A model generated the notes under the pieces. The model did no database searches. It had not been told where the DNA came from and worked only from the letters and a program-made list of their open reading frames with translations. From Betaproteobacteria bacterium (GTDB lineage Bacteria; Pseudomonadota; Gammaproteobacteria; Burkholderiales; SG8-41): a DNA stretch of 53,498 nt. The position numbers were made by a program, and so were the translations under genes. Below, piece after piece: positions 1 to 8,089 of this stretch. The stretch is from the NCBI GenBank assembly GCA_025356695.1, contig JANXSE010000025.1, positions 1 through 53,498 of the forward strand, in the 5' to 3' direction. Each line of letters starts with the position of its first letter. Position 1 is the first letter of the stretch.

Positions 1-1118
1 TTGTAGGCGTCTGCAATCATGCCGCAGATCGCCGGCGCGATTGCCGAACCCAGCGCGCTGAAGGTGAATTGCAGGCCGACGGTGCTGCCGCCCATGTTTT
101 TCGGTGTTGCATCCATTGCCCAGGCCTGCAGCGCCGGGCGCATGGCATAGAGAAAAAATCCAACCAGCGCGACGAAAACGACGAACAGCGGTGTTTTCGT
201 GGCGAGTGCCATGCCGACGATGGTGATGCCGGTGACGGTCATGCCGCCCATGATGATGCGTTTGCGGCCGAGTTTGTCGGAGAGGTGGCCGCCGACCGGC
301 GCGGCAAGAAAGCCGCCGAGTTGCAGCACTGCCATGCAGATGCCGACCGCGAACGACGAATAATTCATTTCGTAGGCGAGATAGAGTGGCAGAAAGGTCA
401 GCAGACCCGATTGCGTCAGCGTGCGCATGCCGGTCGCCGCCGAAATCAGCATCAGCGCGCGATTGCGGAAGAGGCGGCCGAAGTTCTGCAGGTAATCGCC
501 GATGCTGTGGTGCGCGCCGGTTTCAGTGCGGTTACGTTCTGCGGTGAAGGCGCCGACGAACATCAGGATCAATATCGCAATGATGATGCCGGGCACGATA
601 TTGACGACGACCACGGTGCGCCAGCTCCAGCTCGCCAGCAGCAGGCCGGCCACCAGCGGTGCGACCGCTTCGCCGACATTGCCGCCCATGCCGTGCAGCG
701 ACAGCACGAAACCCTTGCGCGTCGGGTAGTGATTGGCGAGCGTGGCAATCGCCGCCGGGTGCCACAGATTGTTGCCGATGCCGACCAGCGAGACGCAGGC
801 CAGCACCATCCAGTACGAGTGCGTTACGCTCATCAGCGCGTACGGGAAGCCGATCCAGAACAGCGAAAAAGCCATCAGCGTGCCCTTCTTGCCGACCATG
901 TCGACCAGCATACCGCCGGGCATCGACATCAGGGCGCCGACGCCGTGCATGACCGTCATGATGAAGCCGATTTCGGTGTACGACAGATCGAGTTCGCGGC
1001 CGATCAGCGGCAACAGCAGCAGGAAGGTCGCCGGATACCAGTGCGTGAGCATGTGGCCGGCGGAAATCAGCCACATCTCGCGCATCGGTACCGGGGCAGC
1101 TGCGGACGCTGTGTTCAT
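1..1118 (-). CDS. MFS transporter (3' end cut by window edge)
   Basis: A major facilitator superfamily permease that would move a small solute across the inner membrane. Translating the minus strand from the ATG at 1118 gives about 372 residues with no stop before the edge. It has alternating hydrophobic helices and an MFS loop 2-3 signature around residue 70 (DMVGKKG), repeated in the second half as DKLGRKR. The N-terminus, with GHMLTHWYP and a glycine-rich helix 4, resembles the fosmidomycin-resistance/Fsr-like branch. Only the last one or two helices are missing. It sits upstream of, and divergent from, no gene; the co-directional Bug receptor begins further right. The substrate cannot be read from sequence. 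Confidence 0.88.
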   Translation of the reverse strand, partial: MNTASAAAPVPMREMWLISAGHMLTHWYPATFLLLLPLIGRELDLSYTEIGFIMTVMHGVGALMSMPGGMLVDMVGKKGTLMAFSLFWIGFPYALMSVTHSYWMVLACVSLVGIGNNLWHPAAIATLANHYPTRKGFVLSLHGMGGNVGEAVAPLVAGLLLASWSWRTVVVVNIVPGIIIAILILMFVGAFTAERNRTETGAHHSIGDYLQNFGRLFRNRALMLISAATGMRTLTQSGLLTFLPLYLAYEMNYSSFAVGICMAVLQLGGFLAAPVGGHLSDKLGRKRIIMGGMTVTGITIVGMALATKTPLFVVFVALVGFFLYAMRPALQAWAMDATPKNMGGSTVGLQFTFSALGSAIAPAICGMIADAY

Positions 1119-1180
1119 CGGGTCATTCGGGTATTTTGCGCGAAGGCGCCATCATAGCATCGGTAACCTGCACCAAAACG

Positions 1181-2161
1181 CTACTCCGGCTTGATGTCCG
1201 CTTCCTTGATCACGCGCGCCCACTTGGTGATTTCACTCTGGATCAGATCACGCAGTCCCTCCGGCGTGCCGGCCTCCGGCTCGATGCCCTGCGCGATGAG
1301 TTTTTCCTTCATCGCCGGGTCGCGCAGCACGGCGCCGATTTCGCGGTTGAGCAGCTGGAGGATTTCATTCGGCGTGCCGGCGGGGGCCAGCAGACCGAAG
1401 AGGCCGCGCGAATCGAAGTTGGGCAGCCCCTGTTCGATGGCGGTCGGTACGAAGGGCAGTACCGGCGAGCGCGTCGCGCTGGTGATGGCGAGTATCTTCA
1501 GCCTGCCGCTTTTCACCAGCGGCACGTAGACAGGAATGTTGTCGAACACCAGCGTGACGCGCCCGGCGATGAGATCGGGCTGGTAGGTCGCGCCCTTGTA
1601 CGGCACGTGCAGCACGTCGAGCCCCGCGGCTTTCTTGTACATCTCGCAGGTCAGGTGCAGCAGACCGCCGGTGCCCGATGAGGCACAGCTGTATTTTCCG
1701 GGTGCTGCTTTCAGCAGCGCGGTCAGATCTTTCAGATTGTTCGCCGGCAATTCGGGGCCGACGAAGAGGCCGTTGGGGATCGAACCGAACTTGGTGACCG
1801 GCGCGAAGTCCTTGCGCAGATCGTAGTTGAGAGAGCTGTAGTAACTCATGTTGATCGCGTTCGATGCCACCGAGCTCATCAGCAGGGTGTAGCCGTCGGG
1901 GACGGACTTGGCGACGGTTTCCGCGGCGAGGTTGCCGCCGGCACCCGGGCGCGGGTCCATGATGAACGATTGATTGAGGCGGCGCGTCAACTGGTCGGTG
2001 ATGCTGCGCCCGAACGCATCGGCGCTGCTGCCGGTGGCTAGCGACGTAATGAAACGCACCACCTTGGCGGGATAGGCGCGGTCCTGCGCCGGTGCGGCCG
2101 TCGTCGTTGCAAAGAGTGCAGCGCACAGAGCGGCGCGCGCCGTCAGCGGATGATTTCCCAT
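1181..2161 (-). CDS. Bug/TctC-family periplasmic solute-binding receptor
   Basis: An extracytoplasmic solute receptor of the Bug (tripartite tricarboxylate receptor) family, 326 aa, which binds small carboxylates or similar anions. The chosen ATG at 2161 follows a GGGGGAA ribosome-binding site and gives a clean signal peptide (about residues 1-26, ending AAPAQ). A longer frame open to 2221 has no signal peptide at its start. Family features are the YPAKVVRFI strand after cleavage, the GAGGNLAAE loop, and HVPYKG near residue 190. No TctA/TctB membrane subunit lies in the window, so it is an orphan receptor, as is common in Bordetella and Cupriavidus. It is the most divergent of the three adjacent receptors. 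Confidence 0.93.
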   Translation of the reverse strand: MGNHPLTARAALCAALFATTTAAPAQDRAYPAKVVRFITSLATGSSADAFGRSITDQLTRRLNQSFIMDPRPGAGGNLAAETVAKSVPDGYTLLMSSVASNAINMSYYSSLNYDLRKDFAPVTKFGSIPNGLFVGPELPANNLKDLTALLKAAPGKYSCASSGTGGLLHLTCEMYKKAAGLDVLHVPYKGATYQPDLIAGRVTLVFDNIPVYVPLVKSGRLKILAITSATRSPVLPFVPTAIEQGLPNFDSRGLFGLLAPAGTPNEILQLLNREIGAVLRDPAMKEKLIAQGIEPEAGTPEGLRDLIQSEITKWARVIKEADIKPE

Positions 2162-2241
2162 GGTCGTTCCCCCCAAAATTATTTTTTTAAGAACTGCGCC
2201 GGTGGTTCCGGCATTCTGCACGTTCTGCCTGTGCTGCCGTT

Positions 2242-3279
2242 TTATTCAACCGGTTTGATATTCGCCTCGCGCAATATTTTGCTCCATCGATCGGTTTCTT
2301 TTTGCAGGAATACGCCGAACTCGGCGGGCCCCGAATACGCCGCCTCCGCGCCCACCGCGTTCAGGCGCGCCTGCACATCCGGCAGCCGCAGCACCTCGAC
2401 GAGCGCCTTGTTTATTTTTGCGATGACGTCCTTCGGTGTGCCGCGCGGCGCCAGTATCCCGTACCAGCCAACCAGTTCATAGCCGGGCACCGCCTCGGCC
2501 ACCGGCGGCAGGCCCGGCGCCAGCTGTGTCGGCTCGCGCGTGGTGACGGCCAGCGAGCGCACCTTGCCGCCCTGCACGAAGGGCGGCATGGCGGGTGCCG
2601 CCGCGCAGGTCGAATGCATCTGTCCGCCCATCATGTCGGTGAGCGCGATGACGCTGCCCTTGTAGGGCACGTGCGCGAGTTTGATGCCGGCGAGGCTTTG
2701 CAACAGTTCCATGCACAGATGCGGCGTTGAGCCCTGGCCGCCGGAGCCGTACATGACCTGACCCGGCCGCGCCTTCGCGTAGGCAACAAACTCCGCCATC
2801 GTTTTCACCGGCAGTGTGGCGCTCACCGAAATCACAAACGCCGTTGAAGCGACCCCGGCGACCGGCACGAAGTCGCGCGTCATCATGTATTTCTGGTACA
2901 TCGTCGTGCTGATGAGTTGCGTCATGGTCGCCATCCACAACGTGTAACCGTCGGGCGCGGCTTTGGCGACCAGTTCCGCGCCGATCAGGCCCGAGGCGCC
3001 GGCGCGGTTGTCGACCACCACCTGCTGGCCCCACATTTCGGTCAGGCGCGTGCCGAGCAGCCGCGCGAGCACGTCGGGGCCGGAGCCGATGGTCGTTGCC
3101 GTCATCATGCGGATCGGCTTTGTCGGAAAGGCCGCATCCGTCGCGTTCGCCGCAGGCGCAAGCAGCAGTGCAAAGACGGCCGCACACGCACGTACGCCGC
3201 GGCAGTTCGCCGTCGTCATGCGGTGGCAGCGCGTGATGTTTGCCGGCAGCGCCGGTTGGTTCGGATGTCGCATCGTCAT
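2242..3279 (-). CDS. Bug/TctC-family periplasmic receptor, tandem copy
   Basis: A second Bug-family receptor, up to 345 aa. Its ATG at 3279 overlaps the TGA of the gene upstream as ATGA, which indicates translational coupling. This start gives an unusually long n-region before the hydrophobic core (about residues 30-46, ending PAANA). An internal ATG at 3219 would give a conventional signal peptide, and both starts are possible. The mature part has FPTKPIRMM, the RAGASGLIGAE loop, GQGSTPHLC and HVPYKGS. It is very similar to the next receptor (3276-4250) along its whole length, so the two arose by tandem duplication. Confidence 0.92.
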   Translation of the reverse strand: MTMRHPNQPALPANITRCHRMTTANCRGVRACAAVFALLLAPAANATDAAFPTKPIRMMTATTIGSGPDVLARLLGTRLTEMWGQQVVVDNRAGASGLIGAELVAKAAPDGYTLWMATMTQLISTTMYQKYMMTRDFVPVAGVASTAFVISVSATLPVKTMAEFVAYAKARPGQVMYGSGGQGSTPHLCMELLQSLAGIKLAHVPYKGSVIALTDMMGGQMHSTCAAAPAMPPFVQGGKVRSLAVTTREPTQLAPGLPPVAEAVPGYELVGWYGILAPRGTPKDVIAKINKALVEVLRLPDVQARLNAVGAEAAYSGPAEFGVFLQKETDRWSKILREANIKPVE

Positions 3280-4250
3280 GGCGCCGGCTTGATGCCGGCC
3301 TCGCGTAATACTTTGCCCCAGCGCAGCGTTTCCTGCTGCAGAAATTTTGTAAATGCCGCGGGCGATGATTCGACCGCTTCGGCGCCGACCGAAAGCAGAC
3401 GCTCCTGCACTTCAGGTGTCTTCAAAGCGCGGCCGATTTCCGTGCTGATCCGGTTGACGATGGCGGGCGGCGTGCCCAGCGGGGCGAGCAAACCGTACCA
3501 GCCGACCAGTTCGTAGCCGGCAACCGTTTCGGCCACCGCCGGCACATCGGCTGCGAGCGGCGTGCGCCGCTGCGTCGTCACGCCCAGCGAGCGCAGTTTG
3601 CCGCTGCGTGAAAACGACTGCACCGCCGGTGCTGCCACGCAGGACACCTGCACATGGCCCGACATCAGATCGGTGAGCGCCGGTGCGGCCCCCCGGTACG
3701 GCACGTGCAGCAGATCGGCGCCGGTCATCGATTTAAACAGTTCGATGCACAGGTGTGGCGTCGAACCCTGGCCGGCCGAGCCATAGAGCACTTGGCCGGG
3801 GCGCGCTTTGGCATAGGCGATCAGTTCGGCGATTGAATTGACCGGCAGCGCCGCAGTGACCGCGATGACATAGGGCGTCGAGGCGACCTGTGTGATCGGC
3901 GCGAAATCACGTGCCAGCAACAGCCGCTGATACATGGTCGTGGCGATGACGTGTGACATCGTTGCCATCCACAGCGTGTAGCCGTCGGCGCCCGAGTTGG
4001 CGGTGAGTTCGGCGCCGATCATGCCCGAGGCACCGGCGCGCGGATCGATGACGATCTGCTGCCCCCAGGCCTGCGTGAGTTTGGCGCCGATCTGGCGTGC
4101 CAGAATGTCGGGGCCGGAGCCGACCGTGGTGGCGATGATGATGCGGATCGGTTTGGCCGGATAAATGTCGGCCGCGCATGCCACAGTGCCGGCCGCCAGC
4201 ATGGCGACAGCTGCAAAAAAATGCAGGCAGAGGCGCTCGGGTACGATCAC
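3276..4250 (-). CDS. Bug/TctC-family periplasmic receptor, tandem copy
   Basis: A third Bug-family receptor, 324 aa, starting at a GTG (4250). The N-terminus is a classic signal peptide with a hydrophobic core at about residues 9-25 and an AxA-type site (VACAADIYP). The mature region has YPAKPIRIII, RAGASGMIGAE, GQGSTPHLC and HVPYRGA, nearly superimposable on the neighbour at 2242-3279, to which it is coupled by an ATGA overlap. The ligand probably differs slightly between the copies, because the surface loops vary. It lies between transport-type genes and a catabolic hydrolase/monooxygenase pair, so a substrate of that pathway is a reasonable guess. Confidence 0.93.
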   Translation of the reverse strand: MIVPERLCLHFFAAVAMLAAGTVACAADIYPAKPIRIIIATTVGSGPDILARQIGAKLTQAWGQQIVIDPRAGASGMIGAELTANSGADGYTLWMATMSHVIATTMYQRLLLARDFAPITQVASTPYVIAVTAALPVNSIAELIAYAKARPGQVLYGSAGQGSTPHLCIELFKSMTGADLLHVPYRGAAPALTDLMSGHVQVSCVAAPAVQSFSRSGKLRSLGVTTQRRTPLAADVPAVAETVAGYELVGWYGLLAPLGTPPAIVNRISTEIGRALKTPEVQERLLSVGAEAVESSPAAFTKFLQQETLRWGKVLREAGIKPAP

Positions 4251-4306
4251 AGGTGCGAAGGTTCGATGATGACTGCGACCGCCGGCGGCGGTCGCAAGCG
4301 CATGTC

Positions 4307-5080
4307 TTACTTCGCCGCGCCGGCGAGCAGCCGGTTGACTTCTTTCACGAACAACGCCGGATCATCGAGCATCGGGAAGTGCCCGCAACCTTCAAGCACG
4401 GCGACGCTGTTTTTGCCGACGGCCTCTTCGTAGAGCGCGCGGTTGCCGAGCGCATTGCCCTTGGCGCCGATGATCACTGTGGCCGGGCCCTTGAATTTTT
4501 TCAGCGAACCGATGGCGTCGAACTCGCGCATCGCGCGCATGACGTCGATCATCGCCCAGGCGCCGGCCTTGCGGCGGTCGATGTTCCAGCGCGCGAGGAT
4601 GTCCGGCGTGGCTTCGCGCAGGCGCGATTTGACTTCATCCATCGATTGCGTCGGCTCGCTGTAAGAGGCCTCGATGCGCGGCCAGGTGGCGAGCCAGTCT
4701 TTTTCCGCGCGCAGCGGGCATTCGGAGATCACCACCGGCTGCGTGCGGCTGGCGTGGTCGCGTGCCAGCGCAATGCAGATCGAGCCGCCGACCGAATCGC
4801 CGGCGACGGCGGCGCGTTCGATCTTCAGGCCGTCAAGCAGATCCACCACGGATTCCGCGTACATCTCGATCGAGTAGTGGTGCGTGAGCGGGTCGGAATC
4901 GCCGTGGCCCGGCATGTCCATGGCGATGACGCGCCACGACTTGGCGAATTCTTCCATGGTGAAGCGGTACTGCAGCGCGGAGGCGCCGTTGCTGTGCAGC
5001 AGCACCAGCGGCTTGCCGGCACCGGCTTCGACATAATGAATGCCGCCGTGTCTGGCGGACTGGACGTAACCTTCTTTCAT
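4307..5080 (-). CDS. alpha/beta-fold hydrolase
   Basis: A cytoplasmic alpha/beta hydrolase, 257 aa, of the size of esterases and C-C or lactone hydrolases. The oxyanion region is LLHSNGAS (about residues 27-34). The nucleophile elbow is GDSVGG with Ser near residue 95, and the catalytic His lies in GCGHFPML near 235. The strand that normally carries the acid reads IIGAKGNALG and lacks the usual Asp, so the acid is either displaced to another strand or absent. The gene lies between the Bug receptors and the flavin-dependent monooxygenase on the same strand, consistent with hydrolysis of an oxygenated product. The substrate is unknown. Confidence 0.92.
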   Translation of the reverse strand: MKEGYVQSARHGGIHYVEAGAGKPLVLLHSNGASALQYRFTMEEFAKSWRVIAMDMPGHGDSDPLTHHYSIEMYAESVVDLLDGLKIERAAVAGDSVGGSICIALARDHASRTQPVVISECPLRAEKDWLATWPRIEASYSEPTQSMDEVKSRLREATPDILARWNIDRRKAGAWAMIDVMRAMREFDAIGSLKKFKGPATVIIGAKGNALGNRALYEEAVGKNSVAVLEGCGHFPMLDDPALFVKEVNRLLAGAAK

Positions 5081-5136
5081 GACAAACTCCCCCGAATGAA
5101 ATGCAAATTGGCGTGTTTTTATTGTTGCCGTTGATT

Positions 5137-6258
5137 CTAAGCGACGCGCGGTGCTTTGACTTTTTTGCCGAGCGCCTGGTTCACGCGCGGCATGACTTCG
5201 GTGGCCATCAGTTCCATCGAGCGTTTAGACAGCGCCGGATCGGTCCAGTCCATGCCGGCGTAGACCAGTTCGCCGAAATCGCCGGTTTCCTCGTGCAGCT
5301 TGAGGATCTCGTCCACCACCTTGTTGACGCTGCCGTGGATGCTGAGGTTATCGAGAATGTAGTCCTCGGTGATCTCGGCGTCGGGTTGTTCCCGCGATGA
5401 CTTGAAGGCGCCGATGCGATTCGAGCGCTGCATTTTGATGCCCAGCATCTGCCAGTAGAAACGGTAGGGGCTATTCGGATCGTCGCGGCCGTAGCGTCTG
5501 GCGACCTTGTCGTCGTCGGCGACGAAGATGCTGCGCGCAACGCGCCAGTCGGCAGGGTCCGCCACCAGGCCGGCTTTTTTCTTGCCTTCGCAGTAATTCT
5601 GCCAGTGGCTGGGCAGCCATTTCGCCAGCAGGAAGTTGGCCGACAGCGGATGGAAATCGCGCTCGCCCATGGCGATCACGCCTTTCGAGAACGGTGCCAC
5701 CACGGTGCCGACAATCTCGGGCCGCGGCTGCTGGTAGGGCTTGTAGAGATGGCCGCGGCCGATATCGAGTTCACGCGTAGTTTTGGTCGTCACCTTGAAA
5801 CGGTTGTCCGCAAAGTCGATGTCGTAAGGCGACTCGCGCTCCCAAATGGCGAGAATGACATCAATGCATTCAGCGAACAGCTTGTTGCGATCCATCTCGA
5901 GATGGCCGAGCGCCTCGGCATCGCATTTGAGCGCACCGGCGCTGATGCCCAGGATGAAGCGGCCCTTCGAGAGGTGGTCGAACATCGCCGAGTTGGAGGC
6001 GATGATCACCGGATGCTGCTGCGACAGGTTGGTGGTGCCGGTGGCGAGTTTGATGTTTTTGGTGTCGCTGATCAGCGTGGCCAGAAACAGCAGGCTGTTA
6101 GTGATGTTCTCGGAACGCTCGGTCAGGTGTTCGCCGACAAAGGCATCGTAAAAGCCGAGTTTGTCGGCGAGGATGATGGCCTCGCGGTCTTCGCGCAGGG
6201 TGTCCGTCGGGCTGCGCTCGAGCGGATGCATGGGCATGGTGAAGTAGCCGAGTCTCAC
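5137..6258 (-). CDS. LLM-class (luciferase-like) flavin-dependent monooxygenase
   Basis: A 373-aa bacterial luciferase-like oxidoreductase that uses reduced FMN or F420; in betaproteobacteria FMNH2 is expected. It begins with the TIM-barrel strand MRLGYFTMPMHP, then LADKLGFYDAFVGEH, the LATGTTNLSQQHP block and GRFILGISAG, all typical of the group A/limonene-monooxygenase-like branch. The C-terminal helix carries the LHEETGDFGEL pattern seen in the family. A partner flavin reductase is encoded at 7470-8009 across the divergent LysR gene, so the two probably form a two-component monooxygenase. The start ATG follows a GGAGACC ribosome-binding site. Confidence 0.93.
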   Translation of the reverse strand: MRLGYFTMPMHPLERSPTDTLREDREAIILADKLGFYDAFVGEHLTERSENITNSLLFLATLISDTKNIKLATGTTNLSQQHPVIIASNSAMFDHLSKGRFILGISAGALKCDAEALGHLEMDRNKLFAECIDVILAIWERESPYDIDFADNRFKVTTKTTRELDIGRGHLYKPYQQPRPEIVGTVVAPFSKGVIAMGERDFHPLSANFLLAKWLPSHWQNYCEGKKKAGLVADPADWRVARSIFVADDDKVARRYGRDDPNSPYRFYWQMLGIKMQRSNRIGAFKSSREQPDAEITEDYILDNLSIHGSVNKVVDEILKLHEETGDFGELVYAGMDWTDPALSKRSMELMATEVMPRVNQALGKKVKAPRVA

Positions 6259-6406
6259 GGGAGGTCTCCTCTGTGCTGCGTGGTTTATTCTGCGCGGCGA
6301 TGCGCCGCCGGCGCGCTTTGAAGGGGCCTATGATACTCAAGAGCCACGGCACGACCATCAACCGCGAGACAAAACACTTTGTCCATTTATTCCAGTGCGG
6401 CCGCTT

Positions 6407-7348
6407 TCAGACGGGGCCTGCGCGCCTGCGTCTGGCGGCCGAAGGCGCGTTAGCGGGCCGTACGCCGCCGGCCGGCAGGCGCGTGATGGCGACCAGAAAA
6501 TCGATCATCACGCGCAGCTTGCTCGGCACGTGGCGCGTCGGCGGGTAGACGATGCTCATCGGCCGTCCTTCGACCGCGAAATTCTCCAGCAGCGGGCGCA
6601 GCGTGCCGGCGTTGATGTCGTGGTGGAAGGTCCAGCCGTTGGATTGCGCAATGCCGAGCCCGAGAATGGCTGCTTCGCGCATGGCTTCGCCGCCGGTGAC
6701 GACGAGGTTGCCGCTGACGGTGACCGGCATGGCGCGCCCGCGATGGCTGAAATGCCAGACCGGGCCGTAGTTGCTGATGATGCAATTGTGTTTGACGAGG
6801 TCGTCCGGCGTTTTCGGCTCACCGTGGCGCTTGAGGTAGGCCGGCGAGGCCGCCGTCACGCGCGGGCCGCGGTAGAGCGTGCGCGTGAGGTAATTCGAAT
6901 CGTTGAGGTCGCCAACCTGCACGGCGAGATCGAGGCCGCGCTCGATCAGGTTGACCTGGCGGTCTTCGAATGCCACGTCGAGCACGATGTCGGGATAACG
7001 CGCACTGAACGCCGCGGCGTGCGGCAGAAAGGTCAGGCGGCCGAACATGGTCGGCATCACCATGCGCAGACGGCCTTTCGGCGTTTCGCGCGCGCCCTTC
7101 ACCGAGGATTCCGCGTCTTCGATGTCGTTGAGGATGCGTTGGCAGCGCGAGAAAAATTCCCGCCCGTCGTCGTTGAGAGCCAGCTTGCGCGTTGTGCGCA
7201 CCAGCAATTGCACGCCGAGTTCTTCCTCCAGCCGGGTGACCGCCTTGGCCACTGCGGAAACCGAAACGCCAAGCTGTGCCGCCGCCGCGGTAAAGCTGCC
7301 GCTCTCGGCGACGCGCACGAAGGCCATCATGGTCAGCAGCTTGTTCAT
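6407..7348 (-). CDS. LysR-family transcriptional regulator
   Basis: A LysR-type regulator of 313 aa, starting at the ATG at 7348 (MNKLLTMMAF). The frame is open upstream to 7867 but that part is not LysR-like. The winged helix-turn-helix occupies residues 1-60, with AAAAQLGVSVSAVAKAVTRL as the recognition region, followed by a linker helix and a type 2 periplasmic-binding-like effector domain to about residue 295. The C-terminal tail is Arg/Ala rich. It is divergent from the flavin reductase and convergent with nothing, the normal geometry for a LysR regulator controlling a neighbouring catabolic gene. A perfect 8-bp inverted repeat lies just in front of its start. Confidence 0.95.
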   Translation of the reverse strand: MNKLLTMMAFVRVAESGSFTAAAAQLGVSVSAVAKAVTRLEEELGVQLLVRTTRKLALNDDGREFFSRCQRILNDIEDAESSVKGARETPKGRLRMVMPTMFGRLTFLPHAAAFSARYPDIVLDVAFEDRQVNLIERGLDLAVQVGDLNDSNYLTRTLYRGPRVTAASPAYLKRHGEPKTPDDLVKHNCIISNYGPVWHFSHRGRAMPVTVSGNLVVTGGEAMREAAILGLGIAQSNGWTFHHDINAGTLRPLLENFAVEGRPMSIVYPPTRHVPSKLRVMIDFLVAITRLPAGGVRPANAPSAARRRRAGPV

Positions 7349-7352
7349 GCGT

Positions 7353-7379
7353 TGATTATAGAAGAAATGGATATAATCA
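7353..7379. promoter_or_regulatory. Inverted repeat, candidate LysR operator
   Basis: TGATTATA (7353-7360), an 11-bp spacer, then TATAATCA (7372-7379): a perfect 8-bp dyad in the LysR/flavin reductase divergent region. Each arm contains a -10-like TATAAT, one on each strand. The dyad begins only 4 bp before the LysR start codon, so binding could block lysR transcription and act on the divergent gene. Assignment to LysR is inferred from position and symmetry. Confidence 0.6.
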
Positions 7380-7469
7380 TTTGACCGACGCATGACTTCT
7401 CGCGATTGACTTTGGTCAATACAATGCCGTTGCCACGCACGGTTTACCGGCGGATTTGACTGAATATTC

Positions 7470-8009
7470 ATGACAAAAAACGTTGAACTGCGCGTCGAAC
7501 GCAGCGTTGCTGCGGCAGCTGCCGTGCCGGGCATAGACCCGCGCGAATTGCGCCGCGCGCTGGCCGGGTTTCCGACCGGCGTGACGGTGATCACCGCGCG
7601 CACGGCGGACGGCCAGACCGCAGGTGTCACCGTTAATTCATTCTGTTCGGTGTCTCTGGCGCCGCCGCTGTTGTTGTGGTGCCTGTCGAAAACCGCACCG
7701 AGTCGCAGCGTCTTCACTGATGCAAGCCATTTTGCGATCCACGTGCTGGCGGCTGACCAGCGGCACCTGTCGCAACGTTTCAGCCGGCCGGCCGCCGACA
7801 AGTTTGCGGAACTGGATTTCAACGAAGGGCTGGGCCGCGCGCCGGTCATCGCCGGCACCGTCGCCACCTTCGAATGCCGTCTTGCACAGCAGCATGAGGG
7901 CGGCGATCATTTGATTCTGATCGGCGAGGTCGAGCGCTATGCGTATTCGAACCGCCATCCGCTGCTGTTCCACGGCGGCGACTACGACGTGCCGGCGACG
8001 CAAAAATAA
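7470..8009 (+). CDS. Flavin reductase domain protein (HpaC-like)
   Basis: A 179-aa NAD(P)H:flavin oxidoreductase of the split-barrel FMN-binding fold. Characteristic elements are LRRALAGFPTGVTVITA at about residues 27-43, the GVTVNSFCSVSLAPPLLL segment (residues 52-69) where flavin binds, and a C-terminal GEVERYAYSNRHPLLFHGG with the family's terminal substrate loop. It would supply reduced flavin to the luciferase-like monooxygenase at 5137-6258. It is transcribed away from the LysR gene, 121 bp apart, with the candidate operator between them. Confidence 0.94.
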   Translation: MTKNVELRVERSVAAAAAVPGIDPRELRRALAGFPTGVTVITARTADGQTAGVTVNSFCSVSLAPPLLLWCLSKTAPSRSVFTDASHFAIHVLAADQRHLSQRFSRPAADKFAELDFNEGLGRAPVIAGTVATFECRLAQQHEGGDHLILIGEVERYAYSNRHPLLFHGGDYDVPATQK

Positions 8010-8089
8010 TTTCCGCGCGCGCCGCGTTTCGGGAATAATCTCCCGCTGTTTCACCTCAACACACTAGACATGCACAAGGGGAGCACGCA

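Noticed and set aside
69..1157. A 362-codon plus-strand frame at the left edge
   Set aside because: Its translation is His/Arg/Asp rich without hydrophobic segments, while the minus strand reads as a clear MFS transporter through the same bases.
4178..5134. A 318-codon plus-strand frame over the alpha/beta hydrolase
   Set aside because: It is antisense to a hydrolase with intact Ser and His motifs and has no recognisable domain or ribosome-binding site.
7406..7419. TTGAC-TTTG-GTCAA before the flavin reductase gene, as a fifth Fnr box
   Set aside because: Both half-sites differ from TTGAT/ATCAA at the outer position, and no -10 hexamer sits at the expected spacing; the LysR dyad explains the region better.
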